NCBI RefSeq assembly: GCF_022539255.1
Contig: NZ_JAKZBV010000001.1
Location: 4,154,001 to 4,218,000 of the forward strand
DNA length: 64,000 bases
Origin: Sinomonas terrae
GTDB taxonomy: Bacteria; Actinomycetota; Actinomycetes; Actinomycetales; Micrococcaceae
Direction of reading: 5' to 3'
Of the stretch, positions 58,945 to 64,000 are shown one piece after another. Every line of letters starts with the position of its first letter. The stretch's first letter is position 1. The notes beneath the pieces were generated by a model. That model worked only from the letters and a program-made list of their open reading frames with translations. It was not told the origin of the DNA and did no database searches. A program made the position numbers and the translations under genes.

Positions 58945-60095
58945 TGGCTCGACCGAGAATGGGAATCGGAACCTACGGCACCATCAACACGACCGAACTT
59001 CAGCCTGGGAAGTGGCGGGCACGCACGCGTTACCGATTCTCGGACGGGAAGGCGCGTCAGGTCGAAAAATACGCTCCGAGCAAGGCGAAGGCGATCTCGG
59101 CGCTCAAGCACGCGCTCATGACTGTCGAAGCGGATCGGGGCGGTGAGCTGAAGCCGACCACATCTTTGCGCCTCCTCGCGCAGATGTTCCTGGATGCCAA
59201 GCGTGACGTAGGCAGATCCGAGGGCACGTTGGAGACCTACGGCTATGCCGTCTCCGCGCACATCACACCAAGGCTGGGCGACCTCACGGTCGCCGAGGCC
59301 AAGCCGGAACGCCTGCAGCCTTTCCTCAACCGCGTCGAGAAGGAGAGCGGGGCAGGCGCTGCAAAGAACTGCCGGTCCACACTGAGCGGCATGATGGCGC
59401 TGGCCGTGGTCAACGGCGCGATCGAGAAGAACCCTGTGCGTGAACTGGATCGGATCTCCCGCGCTAGGGGGAAGAAGCGCGGCAGCGCCGCAATCCCAAT
59501 CGGGGAGCTGGCCACGTTCCTTAGGAAGGCCCGTGCCGACGCGGATCTGCAGAAGTGGGACACAGTCGAACTGATCGAGTTCATGCTTTCCTCCGGCTGG
59601 CGTGTGGCGGAGGCCTGCGCCCTCGACATCGCCTCGGTCGACTTCGCGGTCGGCACTGCCGCTGTAGAGGCCATAAACGTACGGGTGAAGGGCAGGGGCG
59701 TGGTCCGGCAGCAGTTTCCCAAAACTGAGAAGTCCGCACGCGTCACTCCTCTCCCAGCAAGGACGATGGACCTGCTCCGGCGCCGGCACGACCGTCTGAA
59801 GGAGTTCACCACACTGGTGTTCCCGACGCCTTTGATGCGCCTGCGCGACCCGTCGAACACCCAGCGCGAGATCCGGGACCGGCGCGTCCTGCTCGGCTAC
59901 CCCGGGCTGTCGACGCACTCGTTCCGCAAGACCGTGGCGACGATCCTCGACAAGGAGGGGCTGTCCGCCACCGAGATCGCGGACTACCTCGGGCACGAGA
60001 ATCCGTCGATGACCCAGGACGTCTACATGAACACACTCAAAGGATCCACGCGGGCTGCCGAGGTCATGGGCCAGCGGCTCGAGGGGCTGATCTGA
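58944..60095 (+). CDS. int: tyrosine integrase of the element at tRNA-Phe
   Basis: A 383-aa tyrosine recombinase. It has an arm-binding-like N-terminus (WRARTRYRFSDGKARQVEKY), a SAM-like core-binding domain (about residues 73-165) and a catalytic domain. Catalytic residues are R220 (SSGWRVAEA), H325 and R328 (THSFRKT), H351 (LGHENPS) and Y361 (DVYMNT). The start follows GAAGGAGCGG. It stops 70 bp from the 3' end of tRNA-Phe, the usual place for an integrase whose attachment site is that tRNA. Confidence 0.92.
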   Translation: MARPRMGIGTYGTINTTELQPGKWRARTRYRFSDGKARQVEKYAPSKAKAISALKHALMTVEADRGGELKPTTSLRLLAQMFLDAKRDVGRSEGTLETYGYAVSAHITPRLGDLTVAEAKPERLQPFLNRVEKESGAGAAKNCRSTLSGMMALAVVNGAIEKNPVRELDRISRARGKKRGSAAIPIGELATFLRKARADADLQKWDTVELIEFMLSSGWRVAEACALDIASVDFAVGTAAVEAINVRVKGRGVVRQQFPKTEKSARVTPLPARTMDLLRRRHDRLKEFTTLVFPTPLMRLRDPSNTQREIRDRRVLLGYPGLSTHSFRKTVATILDKEGLSATEIADYLGHENPSMTQDVYMNTLKGSTRAAEVMGQRLEGLI

Positions 60096-60136
60096 ATGTG
60101 CGGGGTTTCTGCGGGACGGCTGACTGTTAGAAACAG

Positions 60137-60162
60137 AAAACCCCCGGTTTCCCGGGGGTTTT
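60137..60162. terminator. intrinsic terminator between integrase and tRNA-Phe
   Basis: AAAACCCCCGG, a short TTT loop, then CCCGGGGGTTTT. A GC-rich stem with T/A tracts on both sides can stop transcription of the integrase and of the tRNA operon. Confidence 0.85.
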
Positions 60163-60164
60163 AG

Positions 60165-60237
60165 TGGCTCCGACCGGCGTCGATCCGGTGACCTTTCGAT
60201 TTTCAGTCGAACGCTCTACCAACTGAGCTACAGAGCC
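60165..60237 (-). tRNA. tRNA-Phe (GAA)
   Basis: The acceptor stem GGCTCTG pairs with CGGAGCC. The D-arm is AGCTCAGTTGGTAGAGC and the anticodon loop CTGAAAA gives GAA. The T-arm is ACCGG/CCGGT. No CCA is encoded. It is the likely attachment site of the integrase next to its 3' end. Confidence 0.95.
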
Positions 60238-60286
60238 CCGGTGAGTCAATCACCGTTGGCAACATGACCGGGGCCAGTCGCCGAAG

Positions 60287-60360
60287 CGACCCTGACGGGA
60301 CTTGAACCCGCGACCTCCGCCGTGACAGGGCGGCGCGCTAACCAACTGCGCTACAGGGCC
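60287..60360 (-). tRNA. tRNA-Asp (GTC)
   Basis: The acceptor stem GGCCCTG pairs with CAGGGTC. The D-arm is AGCGCAGTTGGTTAGCGC, the anticodon is GTC, and the T-loop GGGTTCAAGTCCC is standard. It is between tRNA-Glu and tRNA-Phe on the same strand. Confidence 0.96.
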
Positions 60361-60440
60361 TTGTTGTGTCCGAGACTTACCTCGCTCACAAGATCTAAAT
60401 CCTAGCAGACCCGCAGGTCGTGATCCAAAACCAGATCTTG

Positions 60441-60513
60441 TACCCCCAACGGGATTCGAACCCGTGCCGCCGCCGTGAAAGGGCGGTGTCCTAGGCCGCT
60501 AGACGATGGGGGC
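60441..60513 (-). tRNA. tRNA-Glu (TTC)
   Basis: The acceptor stem GCCCCCA pairs with TGGGGGT. The anticodon loop CTTTCAC gives TTC, and the T-arm is CGGGTTCGAATCCCG. It is the first gene of the Glu-Asp-Phe tRNA run. Confidence 0.96.
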
Positions 60514-60614
60514 CAGAGAACCTCACGAGACTCCCCTTGCGGGGCATCCCAGTCGAAGTGGACGCAGAAAACTATACGGTGTGGCCGCCGTCGCCCACAA
60601 ATCGCCTAGTTAGC

Positions 60615-60995
60615 ATGGCGCACATGGGCGCCTGGATGGACGAGGACGAGTTCGAGGAAGCGGTGGACGCGGCCCTTGCCCGCATCCCGCGGCGGCTCGC
60701 GTCGCACATGGACAACGTGGCCGTCTTCATCGAAGACCGGTACCACCCGGGCCCTCACGACGACCCCCACACGGTGCTCCTCGGCCTCCACGAGGGGATC
60801 CCCCTAACGAAGCGGGACTCGTGGTACGGCGCAGGATCCCTCCCCGACCGCATCACGATCTTCCGCGAGCCGATCCTCGAAATCTGCCGGAACCGCGAGG
60901 ATGTCGAGCACGAGGTACTCGTGACCGTCGTCCACGAGGTTGCCCACCATTTCGGCATCAGCGACGCGCGGCTCCACGAGCTCGGCTGGGGGTGA
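60615..60995 (+). CDS. zinicin-like metallopeptidase family protein
   Basis: A 126-aa protein with the zinc motif HEVAHHFGISDARLHELG (HExxH...H) at the C-terminus. A helical N-terminus precedes it (DEDEFEEAVDAALARIPRRL), and LPDRITIFREPILE lies before the motif. The family is widespread and small, and its substrate is unknown. The ATG at 60615 fits the family length. A TTG 78 nt upstream is less likely. It is divergent from the tRNA genes and upstream of the NlpC/P60 gene. Confidence 0.88.
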   Translation: MAHMGAWMDEDEFEEAVDAALARIPRRLASHMDNVAVFIEDRYHPGPHDDPHTVLLGLHEGIPLTKRDSWYGAGSLPDRITIFREPILEICRNREDVEHEVLVTVVHEVAHHFGISDARLHELGWG

Positions 60996-61132
60996 CCCCT
61001 CCTGCGACACGCGGCAACTTCTGCAACGAAATGACACTCTTGTTGTTTAAGCTACGTCTGTGACCCTTGTTGCAATTGTGACAATTGGTCCGTAACCTCG
61101 ACCGGGGAAAGCGTCGAGGCTACGAGGTATGC

Positions 61133-62680
61133 ATGGAGATGAACGTGAAGTCCGCCGGGCGGCCATTGGCCGCGATCAGCGCGGCGGCGGCCCTTGTCCT
61201 CACGCTCGCCGCAGGCCCGGCGACCGCAGACGATCCGAGCATCCCGACGCCTCAGGAGATCAACGCCGCGAAGGCGAACGCCGACTCGACTGCGGCGGAG
61301 GTCAGCCGGGTCGAAGGCCTCATCCTCACTGCCCAGGACGCGCTCGCCCGCAGCACCACGGATGCGATGCGCGCCAACGACGCCTACAGCATGTCGCTCC
61401 TGACCCTCGACCAACGCCGGACCCAAGCCCAGCAGGCCCGATCCAAGGCCGACACCGCCGCCGCCGCCGATCAGGCCGCGCGCAAGGCAGTCGGAGCCCT
61501 TGCGGCCGAGCTCTACCGAAGCGGCGGCCTCAACCCGAACGTCCAGGCGTTCGTCGCCGACGGGGCCGGCGCGGTCCTGGACCGCGCTGCGGCGCTTCAA
61601 TCGATCGACGAGCGCCGCGCCGCAGCATTCAACTCGGCGCAGCAGGCGGCCCAAGCCGCAAAGCAGCTGAGTGACCAGGCTGACCAGGCGGCCCAGGCAG
61701 CGGACGACGCCGCCAAGGCAGCCGAGCAGGCCAAGTCGGCGGCAGACGCCGCAAACACCTCATATCAGACGGCCGTCCAGCAGGCGACTGCCAAGCACAC
61801 GACCCTCGTGGGGCAGCTCGCGACCCTCCAGAACACGACCGTCGCGCTCGAGCAGGAGCGCGTGGCCGGGCTAGTGCGCCAGCGGCAACAGCAGCAGTAC
61901 GCGGCCCTCCTCGCCGCATCGACCAATGCCTCGAGCAATGCCTCGAACAGCCAGGCCCAGGCACAGAACCAGGCTCAGGCGCAGAACCAGACTCAGGCAC
62001 AGGCGGCCCAAGGGGCTGGGGCGGCGACGAGCGGAAGCGGCGCGGCGGGCACATCGGTGAACAGCTCGGGCCAGTCGGCGTCGGTCCTCCAGCCTGCCTC
62101 CAACGGCCAGCCCTCGTCGCTTGCACCGGCGCCGGCTCCCGCACCGGCACCAGCACCGGCTCCCGCGCCTGCCCCAGCCCCAGCCCCCGCACCGGCTCCC
62201 GCGCCGGCTCCCGCACCAGCACCTGCCCCGGCCCCGGCTCCCGCGCCAGCACCTGCCCCGGCGCCAGCACCGGCACCAGCACCCGCACCCGCACCCGCAC
62301 CCCAGCCGACCGGTTCCGGCATTCAGGCTGCCATCGACGTCGCGATGTCCAAGGTGGGCGCCCCGAACTACTACGTCTGGGGCGGAACCGGGCCCACCGG
62401 CTTCGACTGCTCAGGCCTCGTCTGGTACTCGTTCAATGCAGCCGGCATCTGGGTCCCCCGCACAGCCACCGAGCAGTACGACTCCGCCCCGGTCCACGTT
62501 CCGCTCTCTGCGGCCCAGCCGGGAGACCTCGTGGTCTTCGGCACGCCCGGCAACTTCTACCACGTCGGCATCTACATCGGGAACGGCCAAATCGTGAACG
62601 CCCTCAACCCGAGCGATGGCATCACGGTCACGCCGCTCGCGTGGATGTCGGGCGTATGGCCCACGGTGGCCCGCTACTGA
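61133..62680 (+). CDS. secreted NlpC/P60 peptidoglycan hydrolase with coiled coil and Pro-Ala linker
   Basis: A 515-aa exported endopeptidase of the RipA/PcsB type. It has a signal peptide (AAISAAAALVLTLAAGPATA), a long coiled coil (about residues 40-270) rich in Ala and Gln, and a Gln/Ser/Asn-rich hinge. An uninterrupted Pro-Ala run follows (about 330-390), then the NlpC/P60 domain. The catalytic Cys is C426 (GFDCSGLVW) and the His is H477 (FYHVGIYIG). It probably cuts stem peptides for daughter-cell separation. The start has GAGG about 5 nt upstream. A hairpin lies just before it. Confidence 0.92.
   Translation: MEMNVKSAGRPLAAISAAAALVLTLAAGPATADDPSIPTPQEINAAKANADSTAAEVSRVEGLILTAQDALARSTTDAMRANDAYSMSLLTLDQRRTQAQQARSKADTAAAADQAARKAVGALAAELYRSGGLNPNVQAFVADGAGAVLDRAAALQSIDERRAAAFNSAQQAAQAAKQLSDQADQAAQAADDAAKAAEQAKSAADAANTSYQTAVQQATAKHTTLVGQLATLQNTTVALEQERVAGLVRQRQQQQYAALLAASTNASSNASNSQAQAQNQAQAQNQTQAQAAQGAGAATSGSGAAGTSVNSSGQSASVLQPASNGQPSSLAPAPAPAPAPAPAPAPAPAPAPAPAPAPAPAPAPAPAPAPAPAPAPAPAPAPAPAPAPAPQPTGSGIQAAIDVAMSKVGAPNYYVWGGTGPTGFDCSGLVWYSFNAAGIWVPRTATEQYDSAPVHVPLSAAQPGDLVVFGTPGNFYHVGIYIGNGQIVNALNPSDGITVTPLAWMSGVWPTVARY
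62122..62303. repeat. 6-bp coding minisatellite (Pro-Ala dipeptide run)
   Basis: About 30 tandem copies of a degenerate hexamer such as GCACCG, GCTCCC or GCCCCA encode Ala-Pro repeats in the NlpC/P60 gene. Synonymous variation among units suggests selection for the peptide rather than very recent expansion. Length changes in steps of 6 bp would keep the frame. Confidence 0.9.
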
Positions 62681-62723
62681 GAGCACGGTGGCGCGCTACT
62701 GAGAGCTCGAGCGCTACAAGTCG

Positions 62724-63758
62724 TCAGGGCGTGAGCATCGGCCCGAACTTGGGCCGATCGGCAAGCCGCGCGTCCTCGTGATCGGGCACCACCATGACGG
62801 GGCCCTTCGCATGGTGCAGGACGCCGTCGGTCGTCGATCCCAAGAGCATGCCAGCGAATCCGCCGTGCCCCCGGGTGCCGACGACCAGCAGTTCGACGGC
62901 GCGGCTCACGTCCACGAGGACGTCCACAGGTGCGCCATCCACAAGGCTCGTCTGTACCTCGAGGTCGGGGAAATGGCTCTGGAGCCACGCCGTTCCCGCC
63001 TTGAGCTGAGCCTGGATGTCGCGGAACAGCTGATCGCGGTCGACGGGTGCCGGGACCCACGCGAGGCTCCCGCTGAACTGCGGCACCGCGCATACGACCC
63101 GCAAGGGCACGCCCAGCAGCATGGCTTCCTCGGCGGCCACTAGCACCGCGGCGCGGGCCTGCTCCGAGCCGTCTACGCCGACGGCTACGACATGCTCAAC
63201 CTCTTTCGGGCTCTCCCTGGCCTCCTCGTCGCGGATCCGCCGATCCCCCACCCGCTCGCCGAGCCGCTCGGCAAAACGCAGCGGAACGGTCACGGTCGTG
63301 CACTTCGCGTGAGCGGGAAGCGCGCTGCTCACGGAGCCGAGGAGACGGCCCACGAAGCCGCCCCTCCCCCGCGTCCCGAAGACCAGGAGCTCGGCGGTCT
63401 CCGAGAATTGGAGAAGCACCCCAGCGGCGTCCCCGCTTTCGACGGACGAGGTGATCTCGACGTCGTCGTACGCCTCAAGGGACTCGACCGCCTCCTTGAG
63501 GACGGCCTTGGCGCCGTCCTGGATGACCGTGTCGTCAATGGTCGAGTAGCCGCCGTCGAGCCCGGACGCGGCAAAGATGGGGACGCTGTACGCGGTCACG
63601 ACGTGGAGCGGACGCCTCCGCCGCTGCGCCTCCTTCGCGGCCCAGATGAGCGCGCAGCGCCCGTGATCGGAACCGTCCACTCCGACGACGATGCCTGTCG
63701 GAAGGGGCGCATCCCCGCCGAGGCTCTGGCCGGTCTCGCGTTCGGGCTGGTCTGCCAT
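62724..63758 (-). CDS. tandem universal stress protein (two UspA domains)
   Basis: A 344-aa cytoplasmic protein with two UspA domains (about residues 20-165 and 185-330). Each ends in the ATP-binding signature: GTRGRGGFVGRLLGSVSSAL and GTRGHGGFAGMLLGSTTDGV. Each begins with the VVGVDGSDHG or AVGVDGSEQA phosphate-loop Asp. Such proteins bind ATP and help survival under hypoxia or stress. The start follows GAGGAGG with 5-nt spacing. Confidence 0.93.
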   Translation of the reverse strand: MADQPERETGQSLGGDAPLPTGIVVGVDGSDHGRCALIWAAKEAQRRRRPLHVVTAYSVPIFAASGLDGGYSTIDDTVIQDGAKAVLKEAVESLEAYDDVEITSSVESGDAAGVLLQFSETAELLVFGTRGRGGFVGRLLGSVSSALPAHAKCTTVTVPLRFAERLGERVGDRRIRDEEARESPKEVEHVVAVGVDGSEQARAAVLVAAEEAMLLGVPLRVVCAVPQFSGSLAWVPAPVDRDQLFRDIQAQLKAGTAWLQSHFPDLEVQTSLVDGAPVDVLVDVSRAVELLVVGTRGHGGFAGMLLGSTTDGVLHHAKGPVMVVPDHEDARLADRPKFGPMLTP

Positions 63759-64000
63759 GGCGTCCTCCTCGTCCGTGAGCCGCATCGGGCCCTGTGGGGC
63801 GAAACGGCCCCTCAATTGACAATGGTGGTCTGTTTACAGGGCTGGTCAAGCTCCGACGGCGGCGGGGCGAGACCGCGGGTCCCCACGAGTGGGACGGGCC
63901 TACCGGTCCGTCAAGAATCCGGGTAGTCTTCCGAAGGTGCTTCCCCGGGGGACGACGCACCCAAGTCCTTTTGCCCGCCAAACGGAGGAGAGTCGGCCTG

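Noticed and set aside
60996..61132. A c-di-AMP (ydaO-type) riboswitch before the NlpC/P60 gene, as known for actinobacterial wall hydrolases
   Set aside because: The leader is only about 137 nt and I could not find the conserved riboswitch core. Only a simple hairpin is visible.
61993..62322. Gly-Ala repeat protein on the minus strand opposite the Pro-Ala run
   Set aside because: It is simply the antisense reading of the hexamer repeat, and the sense protein is a clear NlpC/P60 enzyme.
1..64000. CRISPR arrays, rRNA genes, restriction or toxin-antitoxin loci
   Set aside because: No regularly spaced 25-40 bp repeats, no rRNA sequence and no recognisable toxin, methylase or nuclease genes were seen apart from transposon and mobilization enzymes.

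Overview
The window reads as chromosome of a high-GC actinobacterium, most like an Arthrobacter/Sinomonas-type member of the Micrococcaceae. The evidence is the GC-rich codon use, the GTG starts, the WxL/DUF916 surface-protein pair, the CUT1 sugar transporter without its own ATPase, and the tRNA-Glu/Asp/Phe cluster next to an NlpC/P60 gene. The genus is inferred. No rRNA gene or CRISPR array is present.

Layout. 1-4.9 kb is a stack of nested transposons: an IS21-type element abuts an IS481 remnant, and an IS256-type element sits inside the IS481 end. Behind them lie decayed copies of a galactonate dehydratase gene and a DHDPS-family aldolase gene (4.9-6.6 kb). 7.1-15.6 kb looks like ordinary chromosome: class A penicillin-binding protein, small membrane proteins, a lone receiver domain, a MarR regulator, a polysaccharide deacetylase lipoprotein and an NTF2-like protein. 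15.9-23.6 kb is again rich in insertion sequences: a second IS256-type element, a broken IS3 element, and an intact IS256 copy that has split a WxL surface-protein gene. The DUF916 partner follows, then an XRE gene cut by an IS110 remnant. A DeoR sensor-domain fragment follows the IS110 remnant.

24.6-28.8 kb is a mobilization module read leftward: a 67-aa protein, a MobC-like protein, a relaxase, and a coiled-coil membrane protein that overlaps the relaxase. Beside it is a 1-kb gene-free tract full of GGCC and TTCCGGAA repeats that resembles an origin. A second IS21-type element with a clean 7-bp target duplication (28.8-31.5 kb) has landed next to it. 31.9-54.6 kb is sugar catabolism. One block carries a GH42 beta-galactosidase, a CUT1 ABC transporter, galactonate dehydratase, an SDR, a SMP-30 lactonase, a GntR regulator and a DHDPS-type aldolase. 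A second block carries another lactonase, an FAH-family hydrolase, a zinc alcohol dehydrogenase, an SDR, an IclR regulator, a rhamnonate dehydratase-like enzyme and a GH3 glycosidase. A 959-aa FAD/Fe-S dehydrogenase flanks them. My reading is that the first block oxidises galactosides by a non-phosphorylated galactonate route, and the second degrades a deoxy- or L-sugar acid by a diketo-hydrolase route.

54.9-60.2 kb holds fragments of conjugation genes, then a primase/helicase, a 39-aa ORF, an excisionase, an XRE regulator and a tyrosine integrase that ends next to tRNA-Phe. This is one end of an integrative element. With the mobilization genes it suggests, but does not prove, that much of 24-60 kb is a decayed integrative mobilizable or conjugative element with sugar-catabolic cargo. 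60.2-64 kb is core chromosome again: three tRNAs, a zinicin-like metallopeptidase, an NlpC/P60 hydrolase with a long Pro-Ala linker, and a tandem universal stress protein.
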